From an uncultured Collinsella sp. (GTDB lineage Bacteria; Actinomycetota; Coriobacteriia; Coriobacteriales; Coriobacteriaceae), in the NCBI GenBank assembly GCA_902488525.1, contig CABTWP010000047.1, forward strand, positions 1 through 14,022: DNA of 14,022 nucleotides, written 5' to 3'. This document shows positions 1-7,546 of this stretch, in pieces. The notes beneath the pieces are model-generated. The model had not been told where the DNA came from, searched no databases, and saw only the letters and a program-made list of their open reading frames with translations. The position numbers and the translations under genes were made by a program. Positions within the stretch are counted from its first letter, which is position 1. Each line of letters opens with the position of its first letter.

Positions 1-162
1 CCAGGGCGCCACACGCGTGCACAGACTGTCGGTTCGACGTAGAAGCCTCAGCCGTAGCAACGGATTGCCCAGCGAGAGATCGCCGCGGGCGGATATTAAA
101 CTGCAAAGACGAGCGTCGGGAAGACACGCCGAGGTCGCCGCGGACGGGTTGATATAGGGAGA
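1..162. other. Left-edge stretch with no assignable gene
   Basis: Two plus-strand frames are open from the window edge, one to a TAG at 155-157 and one to a TGA at 148-150. On the minus strand at least one frame is open out of the left edge. None has a recognisable motif. The plus frame ending at 157 uses several AGA codons, unlike the GC-ending codon use of the real genes here. It could still be the 3' end of an upstream plus-strand gene, because a hairpin starts only six bases after that stop. A structured RNA end is also possible but nothing matches a family I can name. Confidence 0.3.
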
Positions 163-200
163 GGGCCTGACCCCATATCGTTGGGGCCAGGCCCGATTTT
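163..200 (+). terminator. Hairpin, possible terminator of an upstream gene
   Basis: GGGCCTG at 163-169 pairs with CAGGCCC at 188-194. Inside it CCCC (171-174) pairs with GGGG (183-186) across one A/C mismatch, leaving an 8-nt loop. The stem is followed by GATTTT, a weak U-tract in plus orientation. It may end a gene lying left of the window. It shares the short string CCTGnCCCCAT with the hairpin near 12625, so a dispersed palindromic element is an alternative. Confidence 0.45.
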
Positions 201-247
201 GCCTCTTGACAATGTCCTGCTCATATTATAAGGAACGTCCCTAACTG

Positions 248-285
248 CCGGAGGGGGCGTCTGCCGTGGCAGACGCCCCCTCCGG
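248..285 (-). terminator. 17-bp perfect hairpin after the acyltransferase gene
   Basis: Positions 248-264 and 269-285 are exact reverse complements around a CGTG loop, giving a very GC-rich 17-bp stem. It begins 24 bases past the stop codon of the minus-strand acyltransferase gene, the usual place for its terminator. No clear U-tract follows on either strand, so it may act as a U-less terminator or mainly as a 3' stabilising structure. Confidence 0.7.
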
Positions 286-308
286 ATGTGGGAAGTTTGC
301 GCTGCAGG

Positions 309-2525
309 TTACTTGTCGGTGCCCAGCTTGTGTGGCTTGATAGCGAGAGCATTGACGAGCGCGTCGGTGGCGGACTTGACGGCTGCCGGTTGCGGATCGT
401 TGACGTGATCCTCGGGGTGTACGGGCAGGTCCTTCTTGACAGCATCGTGGATCAAGTTGAGGTACTCAGTCACGCCAGTGGTCGATAGGTGCGTGCCATC
501 GCCATCGAACAGGTCGTTGCGGTTAGCACTGTATCCGTACCAATCGATAACGCGCACGTTCTTGTAGCGCGTAGCGGCGTTGGCGATGGCCTGGTTGGTA
601 GAGCCAACCCACGGCTGCGGGCTGCGCGTGTTCACAAACACCACAATACGCCTATCTCCTGCATCGGCCATGATGGCGTCGATCTGGTCGTCGGTTACCA
701 AGCCGTTGGTGCCCAGGGCAAAGACCACGATCTTGCCGGCAAGGTTCTGCTGGATATAGCCCTCAAATGTCGCACGGCCCGCATCGAACTGGCGGCCCTT
801 TTCGGCATCGATATGGCTGTGCGGGAACACGCCGTCAAAGGTGTCCACGGCACGCAGCGACACGGAGTCGCCGATCATAAGCAGATCGTAGGAGCCATCG
901 GGGAAGCCGTCGTTGTCCTTGTCGGTGTCGTCGGCCGCCTGCTGGTCGGTGGGCGCGGTGTTCTTGGCTTCCTTGTTCAGAACTTCGGCGCCCTCGCCGC
1001 TCAGCGCAGACGTCTCGGGCACAAAGATCAGGCCGCCCAGTGCAACGACCAACACGACAGCGCAGGCTGCGCAGACAGGGATGTGCGTGCGTGCCCAGTT
1101 GGCGGGCGTGGTGGTGCCATCGCGGAATTCGGCGACGGTGCGCCCAAAGGCGCCCTTCCTAAACGGAGTCTCGATAAAGCGATAGCAGCACTCTGCCACG
1201 GCGACCACCAACAACACCTGCAAAATGTACTGCCACCACGGCGTATCGTTGATGTTGGCGACTGGGTTCATAAGCAACAGCAGCGGATAGTGCCACAGGT
1301 AGATGCTGTACGAGCGCTTGCCAACCCACACGAGCGGCTCGGCGGACAGCGCGCGGGCAACCATTCCCTGGGGCTGCACGCAGGCGGCAATGACCATGAG
1401 CGTGAGGATCGAGCACAGCAGCGTGCCTCCGCGATACTGGAAGGCGGTGTAGCCGTTGGTGAGCGCGACCATGGCGGCAAGGCCAACCAGACCCACGACG
1501 CCCAACACATCGATGGATGCGGGCGAGGACCAAAAACGCACGAGGGCGCTCGGCTGTGCCGGGGCGGTCTCGGCTGCTTCGTCGGCCTTCTCGCCAGGTT
1601 TGCCCTCGGCGTTCTTGCCGTGCTTGGCGGCGCCAGCCAGGCGATTGAGCCCCAAACGATGAGCGAGACGCACCGGCGCCAGGTCGCGATCGGGGATAAA
1701 GGCCATCCAGGCACCCAGCAGCAGCGAGAACACGCGGGTGTCGGTGCCGTAGTACACGCGGCTGGGGTCGGCGGCAGGGTTGTAAAGCACCATCATGGCT
1801 AGGGCAGATACCACGGCAAGGCCCAGAACCACGCGGCGCGTGTTGGGTTTGCTCACATGCATGGATACCATGGCAAACAGCAGTGGCGGCCAAATCAGGT
1901 AGAACTGTTCCTCGATGGCAAGCGACCAAAAGTGCGTGAGCGGCGAGGGGTCGCCCAGAGCATTGAAGTACGAGACGTTTTGGGCAATCTGCCACCAGTT
2001 GTTGAAGAACAGCAGCGACGGCAGGATGTCGGGGCGCATCTTGGTGAGCATCACGTGGTTAAAGAGAGTGCACAGCGCGCAGGTTACCACCACGACGGTC
2101 ACCACGGCGGGGACCAGGCGACGGATGCGGCGAATCCAGAAGCTCTTAAGGTCGATGCGTCCGGTCTTAGCGACTTCGTTGAGCAGCAAGCGCGTGATCA
2201 GATAGCCCGAAAGCACAAAGAAGATCGTGACGCCAAGCAGGCCGCCCTGCGCCCACGTGAGGTTAAGGTGATAGAGCACCACCGCGACGACGGCGAGCGT
2301 ACGCAGGCCGTCAAGGGCAGGGATGTAGCGGGATTTGGGGCGAGCAGGCGTCTGCTCCGCGGCGGGAGTGTTGGCGCGGCCCGCGTTGTTGGCAGAAGCA
2401 CGATGGGGGCTCACGGTGCGTCGCGGTTCGTTGGCACGGCGTTCGCCCTTCACGCGTTCGTGCGGCGCCGGCTCGTTGCCCGTGCGGCGTCGACCGCGCG
2501 AGCCCGATTGCGAGAGTTGTTCCAT
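309..2525 (-). CDS. OatA-like acyltransferase-3 / SGNH fusion membrane protein
   Basis: 738 residues. A basic, Pro/Ala-rich, probably cytoplasmic head (about 1-66) precedes an acyltransferase-3 membrane domain. That domain opens with LDGLRTLAVVAVVLYH (conserved R75 and H86) and contains FWIRRIRRLVPA. A charged Lys/Glu/Ala-rich insertion lies near residues 299-322. After a last membrane helix (about 487-510) and an acidic linker comes an SGNH esterase domain: GDSV with Ser554, and DGTH with Asp676 and His679. Proteins of this build, such as OatA, take an acyl group across the membrane and transfer it to peptidoglycan or a surface polysaccharide; the glycan here cannot be read from sequence. 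ATG at 2525 is preceded on the minus strand by a weak GGATGATG. The gene is monocistronic and divergent from ribokinase. Alternative: O-acetylation of a capsule or LPS-like polymer. Confidence 0.9.
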   Translation of the reverse strand: MEQLSQSGSRGRRRTGNEPAPHERVKGERRANEPRRTVSPHRASANNAGRANTPAAEQTPARPKSRYIPALDGLRTLAVVAVVLYHLNLTWAQGGLLGVTIFFVLSGYLITRLLLNEVAKTGRIDLKSFWIRRIRRLVPAVVTVVVVTCALCTLFNHVMLTKMRPDILPSLLFFNNWWQIAQNVSYFNALGDPSPLTHFWSLAIEEQFYLIWPPLLFAMVSMHVSKPNTRRVVLGLAVVSALAMMVLYNPAADPSRVYYGTDTRVFSLLLGAWMAFIPDRDLAPVRLAHRLGLNRLAGAAKHGKNAEGKPGEKADEAAETAPAQPSALVRFWSSPASIDVLGVVGLVGLAAMVALTNGYTAFQYRGGTLLCSILTLMVIAACVQPQGMVARALSAEPLVWVGKRSYSIYLWHYPLLLLMNPVANINDTPWWQYILQVLLVVAVAECCYRFIETPFRKGAFGRTVAEFRDGTTTPANWARTHIPVCAACAVVLVVALGGLIFVPETSALSGEGAEVLNKEAKNTAPTDQQAADDTDKDNDGFPDGSYDLLMIGDSVSLRAVDTFDGVFPHSHIDAEKGRQFDAGRATFEGYIQQNLAGKIVVFALGTNGLVTDDQIDAIMADAGDRRIVVFVNTRSPQPWVGSTNQAIANAATRYKNVRVIDWYGYSANRNDLFDGDGTHLSTTGVTEYLNLIHDAVKKDLPVHPEDHVNDPQPAAVKSATDALVNALAIKPHKLGTDK

Positions 2526-2564
2526 AAAACATCATCCAATGACGAGAATAATCAGCACGCCTTC

Positions 2565-2570
2565 ATTGTA
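2565..2570 (-). promoter_or_regulatory. Possible -10 box for the acyltransferase gene
   Basis: On the minus strand this reads TACAAT, 39 bases upstream of the acyltransferase ATG, in the 187-bp divergent gap shared with ribokinase. No good -35 box is seen at 16-18 bases, so this is a weak call. I could not find a convincing plus-strand promoter for ribokinase in the same gap; a GTTATAG at about 2641 is only a poor -10 candidate. Confidence 0.25.
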
Positions 2571-2712
2571 GCTGCCTGCTCCTGTGAATGCTTGCTGCTG
2601 GCGCAAGCTCAAGCGCGCGTCCACATCAAAGTGAACTAAAGTTATAGGGGGTGCGAGAGTGCACGATCGACGGCCGACGGTGGGCATAAGGCCCGCAGAT
2701 GAGGAGGTTTCC

Positions 2713-3675
2713 ATGGCAGATCGCGGCATCGTTGCGGTGTTCGGCAGCATGAACATGGACCTTTCGGTGGCGTGCGAGCGCATACCGCGCGCGGGCGAGA
2801 CCGTCGGCGGCAGCGGGTTTATCACCAACGCCGGCGGCAAGGGCGCCAATCAGGCCGTAGCTGCCGCGCGTATGGGCGCGTGCACGCACATGATCGGCGC
2901 GGTCGGTCGCGACGCGTTCGGCGCGTCGCTCGTGGTGGGGCTCCAAGACGCCGGCGTGGACTGTGACTTTGTAGTGCATCGCGATGACGTGGAGACGGGA
3001 ACGGCGACCATCATTCGCTGCGAGGGCGACAACCGCATCGTACTGTCACCGGGCGCCAACCATGCGCTTGCGGGCGCGGACGTTGCCTGCGCGCTGAGGC
3101 GTCTGGTGGCTCATGAGCTCGACGGCGACGCCAGCGAGATTGCCCCGGCTGCCGGAAGCGTCTTTATCGCCCAGGGCGAATGTGACCTTGCAGCGACGGC
3201 CGAGGCGCTTGTTTGCGCTCACGAGCTGGGGTTCTATACGGTCTTTAATCCAGCGCCCGCCTGCGAGCTGCCTGCGGAGGTCTGGCCTGCGGTCGACTTG
3301 GTCTGCCCCAACGAGACCGAGTGCCAGGTGCTGACGGGCATTCTGCCCACGGATGACGCGAGTTGCGTCACCGCGCTCAATGCGCTGCTCGACAAGGGTG
3401 CCGGAGCTGCGGTCATCACGTTGGGCGGTGCCGGCTCGGTTACGCTCGGCGATGGCGGTGAGCTGCTGCGCATGCCGGCACTTTCGAGTACGGTAGTCGA
3501 TACCACGGCCGCCGGCGATACGTTTATCGGCGCGTTGGCGGCGGCTCGCCTAGAGGGCTTGCCGCTCTTTGAGTGCATGGCCGCGGGTGCTCGCGCCTCG
3601 GCAGTGACGGTGTCGCGCCTGGGCGCTCAGCAATCGATTCCCACGCGCGCCGAAGTTGAACATTGGTTTGGTTAA
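2713..3675 (+). CDS. rbsK: Ribokinase (PfkB family)
   Basis: 320 residues, normal for ribokinase, which phosphorylates D-ribose to ribose 5-phosphate in the cytoplasm. The N terminus VFGSMNMDLSV and the substrate-binding signature NAGGKGANQA (residues 39-48) are typical. The PfkB C-terminal signature DTTAAGDTF gives the anion hole and catalytic base Asp269. I chose ATG 2713 because GAGGAGG lies just upstream (2701-2707) and the protein then starts at the usual point; an in-frame ATG at 2659 would add 18 residues without family resemblance. The next gene, a nucleoside hydrolase, starts 30 bases later, so the ribose most likely comes from nucleosides. No ribose transporter is nearby. Another PfkB sugar kinase activity is possible but the sequence reads as ribokinase. 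Confidence 0.9.
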   Translation: MADRGIVAVFGSMNMDLSVACERIPRAGETVGGSGFITNAGGKGANQAVAAARMGACTHMIGAVGRDAFGASLVVGLQDAGVDCDFVVHRDDVETGTATIIRCEGDNRIVLSPGANHALAGADVACALRRLVAHELDGDASEIAPAAGSVFIAQGECDLAATAEALVCAHELGFYTVFNPAPACELPAEVWPAVDLVCPNETECQVLTGILPTDDASCVTALNALLDKGAGAAVITLGGAGSVTLGDGGELLRMPALSSTVVDTTAAGDTFIGALAAARLEGLPLFECMAAGARASAVTVSRLGAQQSIPTRAEVEHWFG

Positions 3676-3705
3676 ACGATAAAGACGGAGAAGCGGAGTA
3701 GAACA

Positions 3706-4680
3706 ATGGCAATCAAGAAGCTGATCCTTGATCTGGATATGGGTGTTGACGATGCGATGGCGCTGGCCTATGCCATCGCGAGCCCCGAGGTGGAGCTCGT
3801 GGGCATCACCACGTGCTTTGGTAACGTGCGCGTCGAGCAATCGGCGCACAATTGCCTGGCGGTGCTCGATCTGCTGGGTCGCCCCGAGGTTCCGGTGTAC
3901 CTGGGTGCCGACCGTCCTCTGCAGGCGACTGAGCCCTATACGCCGCCGGCGTCCACCGCGCTCATTCACGGCAAGAACGGCATCGGCGGCGCGAGCGTGC
4001 CCGCGTCGCCCTACGAGCCGGTGGGGGCGACCTCGGCCGACGGCAACGCTGCGGTCGATTATCTGATCGATGCCGCGCGCACCTATGGTCCCGATCTGGT
4101 CTACGTAGCGACTGGCCCGCTCTCCAACCTGGCGCTCGCCCTGGAGCGCGATACGGCGGCGATGATGTCCATCGGCCGCGTGGTCGTGATGGGCGGCGCC
4201 CTTACCGTGCCCGGCAACGTGAGCGCGGGCGCCGAGGCCAATATGGCGAGCGACCCCGAGGCAGCCGACGCGGTGCTGCGCTCGGGCCGTAAGCTCACCA
4301 TGGTGGGTCTGGACGTGACGCATCGCGTGGTGCTCACACGCCGCGACATTGCCGGCTGGACGGGCTCGGGCACTATGGCTGGCTGCGCATTTGCGAGCAT
4401 GGTCGAGCACTACATTGGTTCGTACGAGATGAACGCGCCCTACCTGGGCGGCTGCGCGCTGCACGATCCGCTGGCGGTTGCCGTGGCGATCGACCCCACG
4501 CTCGTAGGTGCGCTCGGCTGCAACCTGCGTGTTGATCTGCTGGGCGAGTACCGCGGTCGCACCATCTGCGATGAGCGCCGCCTGTCCGATCCGGACAAGA
4601 GCACGCTTGTGGCACTGACCGTGGATGCTCCGCGCTTCCTGTCCGAGTTCAAGACACGTATGGCCCGTGTCCTTGGCTAA
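3706..4680 (+). CDS. Nucleoside hydrolase (inosine-uridine preferring family)
   Basis: 324 residues. It hydrolyses the N-glycosidic bond of ribonucleosides to free base and ribose. The calcium-binding aspartate cluster is seen as DLDMGVDDA (Asp9, Asp11, Asp15, Asp16); most relatives read DTDPGIDDA, so Leu10 and Met12 are unusual, but every Asp is kept. The central block MGGALTVPGN followed by EANMASDPEAADAV matches the family's MGG..GN..AE.N...DPEAA pattern, and His253-Asp254 (ALHDPLAVA) supply the C-terminal ligand and active-site pair. AGCGGAG precedes the ATG. It lies 30 bases after ribokinase on the same strand, forming a salvage pair: nucleoside to ribose to ribose 5-phosphate. Purine or pyrimidine preference cannot be told from this. 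Confidence 0.9.
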   Translation: MAIKKLILDLDMGVDDAMALAYAIASPEVELVGITTCFGNVRVEQSAHNCLAVLDLLGRPEVPVYLGADRPLQATEPYTPPASTALIHGKNGIGGASVPASPYEPVGATSADGNAAVDYLIDAARTYGPDLVYVATGPLSNLALALERDTAAMMSIGRVVVMGGALTVPGNVSAGAEANMASDPEAADAVLRSGRKLTMVGLDVTHRVVLTRRDIAGWTGSGTMAGCAFASMVEHYIGSYEMNAPYLGGCALHDPLAVAVAIDPTLVGALGCNLRVDLLGEYRGRTICDERRLSDPDKSTLVALTVDAPRFLSEFKTRMARVLG

Positions 4681-4753
4681 ATGATTTTCACGCCCGTCCT
4701 AAATTAGCTACCGACTAAATGTGCCCGTTGGGGGAATAGTCGCGCCATTTTGC

Positions 4754-4781
4754 TTGACAACAGGCTAAACTAGCTCATAAA
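4754..4781 (+). promoter_or_regulatory. Promoter of the LacI-family regulator gene
   Basis: A perfect -35 box TTGACA (4754-4759) and a -10-like CATAAA (4776-4781) are separated by 16 bases. The -10 box overlaps the operator palindrome at 4778-4787, so bound repressor would block it. The predicted transcript begins about 4788 with a leader of roughly 85 nt. Confidence 0.6.
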
Positions 4782-4800
4782 CGTTTACTACTATGTTTAG
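4765..4800 (+). promoter_or_regulatory. LacI-type operator, probably autoregulatory
   Basis: The core TAAACGTTTA (4778-4787) is a perfect 10-bp palindrome with the central CG typical of LacI-family operators. It sits exactly at the centre of a wider inverted pair, CTAAAC (4765-4770) and GTTTAG (4795-4800), sharing the same midpoint. It overlaps the -10 box and likely start site of the regulator gene. The same GTTTA half-site recurs upstream of the isomerase operon, which suggests one regulator controls both. Confidence 0.65.
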
Positions 4801-4874
4801 ATTGAATTTGCGGTCGTTTAGCTGCCGAGCCATCGAGTCCCGATGCTCCGCCACGGCCGTTGCTAGGGGGAACA

Positions 4875-5885
4875 ATGGCCAAAGCAAGTGTTCGCGAGAT
4901 CAGCCGCATCACCGGTTTTTCGCCTGCGACCGTGTCCAACGCGCTCAACCGCAAGCGCAGCGTAAGCGAGGAGACCGCCAAGGTCATCCTGGAGTGTGCG
5001 CAGTCGCTGGGCTATCAGCAGTCGACGCAGCTCGAGAGCATTCAGTTTGTGCTCGCGCGCAAGACGGGCGCCATTCTGGATGAGAGCACCTTCCATCCTG
5101 CGGTTATCGAGGGCGTAGAGCGCCAGGCACGTCGTCACGGTATGAGCACGAGCTTTGTCTCGCTCGACTTTAGCGACCTGGACGCTGTGCGTCCGCAGGT
5201 CGAGGGCCTGATCTCCGATCCGTCCGCCGCTATCGTGCTGATGGGTACCGAGCTGGGTGAGGAAGACTATGCCTTGTTCGCCAACGCTGCCGCCCATCTG
5301 ATCGTGCTCGATGGCTGGAGCGATCGTCAGTACTTCGATGCCGTAGTCATTGCCAACACCGATTCGGTGCTGCGTGCCGTGGACTACCTTATCGAGAAGG
5401 GTCACAAGCAAATCGGCTATCTGGCAGGTGACCTTCGCATCCGCAACTTTAAGGATCGCGAGCGCGGCTATCGCCAAGCGCTTGAGGATGCGGGTCTTGA
5501 GGCCAACCCGACATGGCGCGTCACGCTGGGCACCACGCTCGAGGGCGCTTATCGCGACATGGGCGTGTGGCTCGACAGCGTCTCGCGCGACGACTTACCG
5601 ACTGCATTTTTTGCCGAGAACGACGTACTCGCCGTAGGTGCCATGCGCGCGCTGAACGAGCACGGCATACGTGTGCCCGAGGATGTCTCGATCATCGGCT
5701 TTGACGACCTGTCTTTGGGCGCCTTCTCCAATCCGCCGCTCACCACGGTGCACGTTCCCAAGCACGAGGTGGGCGAGATCGCGGTGCGCCGCCTGGTGGG
5801 TAACATCCGCAATCCCAAGAGCTATACCTGCAAGACAGCCGTATCGACCTATTTTGTCGAGCGCCAAAGCGTGCGCGAGATCTAG
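4875..5885 (+). CDS. LacI/GalR-family transcriptional regulator
   Basis: 336 residues, the normal length. The N terminus (VREISRITGFSPATVSNALN, about residues 5-24) is a classic LacI helix-turn-helix, followed by a periplasmic-binding-protein-like sensor domain with the usual features: HKQIGYLAGD, DLPTAFFAENDVLAVGAMRAL, VPEDVSIIGFDD and the C-terminal PPLTTVHVPKHEVGEIAVRRL. The usual hinge-helix Leu-Ala pair after the DNA-binding domain is not obvious. ATG 4875 follows TAGGGGG; the TTG at 4860 in the same frame has no matching spacing. It is transcribed alone, between its own promoter/operator and a terminator, just upstream of the isomerase/transketolase/kinase operon whose promoter carries matching half-sites. 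I infer it represses that operon and itself and is released by a sugar or sugar phosphate of that pathway. Control of the upstream nucleoside pair is possible but no half-sites are seen there. Confidence 0.93.
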   Translation: MAKASVREISRITGFSPATVSNALNRKRSVSEETAKVILECAQSLGYQQSTQLESIQFVLARKTGAILDESTFHPAVIEGVERQARRHGMSTSFVSLDFSDLDAVRPQVEGLISDPSAAIVLMGTELGEEDYALFANAAAHLIVLDGWSDRQYFDAVVIANTDSVLRAVDYLIEKGHKQIGYLAGDLRIRNFKDRERGYRQALEDAGLEANPTWRVTLGTTLEGAYRDMGVWLDSVSRDDLPTAFFAENDVLAVGAMRALNEHGIRVPEDVSIIGFDDLSLGAFSNPPLTTVHVPKHEVGEIAVRRLVGNIRNPKSYTCKTAVSTYFVERQSVREI

Positions 5886-5950
5886 GCGGAACGGCGCCAG
5901 ACCTCAGAGCGGAAAAGTCCGCCAAAGGCAACCATACATAACGCTACCAA

Positions 5951-5977
5951 GAGGGGGTCCTTCGGGGCCCTCTTTTT
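5951..5977 (+). terminator. Rho-independent terminator after the LacI-family gene
   Basis: A GC-rich stem (about 5953-5960 with 5965-5972, including G-T pairs) is closed by a C(TTCG)G tetraloop and followed at once by TTTTT. This is one of the clearest terminators in the window and separates the regulator gene from the isomerase operon. Confidence 0.9.
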
Positions 5978-5988
5978 GTTTCCCTTGT

Positions 5989-6123
5989 ATGTTCAGTTTG
6001 TTTACATGCCGTTTAAGCTGATTTCTCTACCGTTTACGGGTATTTCGCGCTAGACTATTAAACAAAAGAGTAAAACATTTAGTAAACAGAACAAAACGAA
6101 ACACACGTCTGTTTACTGAACAT
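5989..6123 (+). promoter_or_regulatory. Cluster of GTTTAC half-sites upstream of the isomerase operon
   Basis: GTTTAC or a close variant occurs six times in 117 bases: 6000-6005, GTTTAA 6011-6016, 6032-6037, and in reverse TTAAAC 6058-6063 and GTAAAC 6082-6087, then forward again at 6111-6116. Two exact inverted repeats are built from them: AGTAAACAGA (6081-6090) with TCTGTTTACT (6108-6117), and ATGTTCAGT (5989-5997) with ACTGAACAT (6115-6123). The half-sites match the palindrome in front of the adjacent LacI-family gene. Sites both above and below the promoter would allow DNA looping by a tetramer or cooperative dimers. Confidence 0.6.
6033..6061 (+). promoter_or_regulatory. Promoter of the isomerase/transketolase/kinase operon
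   Basis: TTTACG (6033-6038) and TATTAA (6056-6061) are 17 bases apart. The -35 box lies inside one GTTTAC half-site and the -10 box overlaps TTAAAC, so the promoter itself appears to be the repressor target. The leader would be about 75 nt, ending in the strong ribosome site GGGGAGGA before ATG 6144. Confidence 0.55.
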
Positions 6124-6143
6124 GTGATTAGGGGAGGACGTAC

Positions 6144-7544
6144 ATGGACAAGATCAAGCTCGGCTTTGTGCCCACGCGCCGCAGCATCTTTAGCGCGCCG
6201 GACGCGATCAAGTATCGCGGCCTGACGGCTGATCGTCTGCGCGAGATCGGCGTCGACATCGTGGATATCGACGACATCAATGACGAGGGCCTGCTGTTCG
6301 ACGACAGCCATATCGAGCCTATCGTCAAGAAGTTCCGCGCCGAGGGCGTCGACGGAATCATGCTGTGCCACGCCAACTTTGGCACCGAGTACGTTTGCGC
6401 TCGCCTTGCCCGCGAGCTCGGCCTACCCGTGCTGCTGTGGGGCCCGCGCGACGAGCGCCCCGAGCCCGACGGCACGCGCCTGCGCGATAGCCAGTGCGGC
6501 CTGTTCGCCACCGGCAAGGTCCTGCGTCGCTTCCAGGTTCCCTTCACCTACATGACCAACTGCCGCCTGACCGACCCCGAGTTCGAGCGCGGCGTTTGGG
6601 ACTTCTTGGCCGTGTGCAACGTGGTCAAGACCTTCAAACATACCCGCATCCTGCAGATGGCCACCCGTCCGTTCGACTTCTGGTCGACCATGTGCAACGA
6701 GGGCGAGCTGCTCGAGAAGTTCAACATCCAGCTTTCGCCCATCCCCATGACCGAGCTTGTCCAAGCCGTGCGCGACGCCCAGGCCGACGAGCAGGCCATG
6801 ACCGCCATGCTCGCCCACATCGCCGACAGCTTTGAGATCTGCATCCCCGAGGACAAGGTCCCCGCGGTCGCCGGTCTTGCCATCGCCATGAAGCGCCTGG
6901 TCGAGAAATACGGCTGCAACGCCGGAGCCATCCAGTGCTGGAACGCTCTGCAGGACGAGCTGGGCATTATGCCCTGCGCCGCCAACGCCATCCTCAACGA
7001 GATGGGTATCCCTATCGTCTGCGAAACCGACATCCACGGCGCCATCACTGCGCTCATGGTCGAGGCAGCCGATCTTGGCCGTCATCGCGGCATGTTCGCC
7101 GACTGGACCGTGCGCCATCCCGATAACGAGAACGGCGAGCTGCTGCAGCACTGTGGCCCCTGGCCCTGCAGCTGCGCGGCCGTCAAGCCCAAGCTCACCT
7201 ACCCGCTGGCTTTCGACCACCCCGGTGCGCTGACGGCCGAGGCCAAGCACGGCGACCTCACCCTTGCCCGCTTTGACGGTGACAACGGCGAGTACTCGCT
7301 GCTGCTGGGCAACGCCCGCGGCATCGACGGCCCGGCAGGCATGGGCACCTACCTGTGGGTCGAGGTCGACAACCTCAAGCGCCTCGAGGCCAAGATCGTT
7401 GAGGGTCCCTACATCCACCACTGCGTCGCTATTCACGCCAACGTGGTGCCGGTGCTCTACGAGGCGTGCAAGTACCTCGGCATCGCCCCCGACCTGTACG
7501 ACCCCATCGAAGAAGACGTTAAAGCCTACCTGCGAGGAGAGTAG
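6144..7544 (+). CDS. L-fucose/L-arabinose isomerase family protein, probable aldose-ketose isomerase
   Basis: 466 residues, shorter than E. coli FucI (about 590) and near AraA (about 500). The N-terminal half alternates strands and helices in the way of this family (VDGIMLCHANFGTEYV, LPVLLWGPRDERP). The C-terminal half holds CETDIHGAIT, with Glu294, Asp296 and His298 as likely metal or catalytic ligands, and a late IHHCVAIHANVVP segment that may give the last histidine. Members of this fold use Mn2+ to interconvert an aldose and ketose, but this branch is distant from true FucI and AraA, so the sugar is unknown. It is the first gene of the operon; the transketolase gene starts two bases after its stop. 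With a ketose kinase and split transketolase downstream, D-apiose to D-apulose is one plausible reaction; D-arabinose to D-ribulose is another. I cannot confirm that characterised D-apiose isomerases belong to this fold. Confidence 0.85.
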   Translation: MDKIKLGFVPTRRSIFSAPDAIKYRGLTADRLREIGVDIVDIDDINDEGLLFDDSHIEPIVKKFRAEGVDGIMLCHANFGTEYVCARLARELGLPVLLWGPRDERPEPDGTRLRDSQCGLFATGKVLRRFQVPFTYMTNCRLTDPEFERGVWDFLAVCNVVKTFKHTRILQMATRPFDFWSTMCNEGELLEKFNIQLSPIPMTELVQAVRDAQADEQAMTAMLAHIADSFEICIPEDKVPAVAGLAIAMKRLVEKYGCNAGAIQCWNALQDELGIMPCAANAILNEMGIPIVCETDIHGAITALMVEAADLGRHRGMFADWTVRHPDNENGELLQHCGPWPCSCAAVKPKLTYPLAFDHPGALTAEAKHGDLTLARFDGDNGEYSLLLGNARGIDGPAGMGTYLWVEVDNLKRLEAKIVEGPYIHHCVAIHANVVPVLYEACKYLGIAPDLYDPIEEDVKAYLRGE

Positions 7545-7546
7545 AA

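Noticed and set aside
1..162. Possible tmRNA or other structured RNA end (GGTTCGACG near 31 and GGACGGGTTGAT near 142)
   Set aside because: No tRNA-like acceptor end, no CCA, no peptide tag and no proper T-arm could be drawn.
206..229. TTGACA followed by TATTAT, promoter-like on the plus strand
   Set aside because: The spacer is only 12 bases, too short for a normal promoter, and the only downstream plus-strand frames are antisense to the acyltransferase gene.
489..1802. Long open frame (437 codons) antisense to the acyltransferase gene
   Set aside because: It has no recognisable domain, and His/Val/Gly-rich composition as expected from the opposite strand of a GC-biased gene. The sense frame has clear acyltransferase and SGNH motifs.
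4713..4741. GACTA/TAGTC hairpin as terminator of the ribokinase-hydrolase unit
   Set aside because: The stem is only 5 bp with a weak inner CCC/GGG pair and no U-tract; termination here is not shown.
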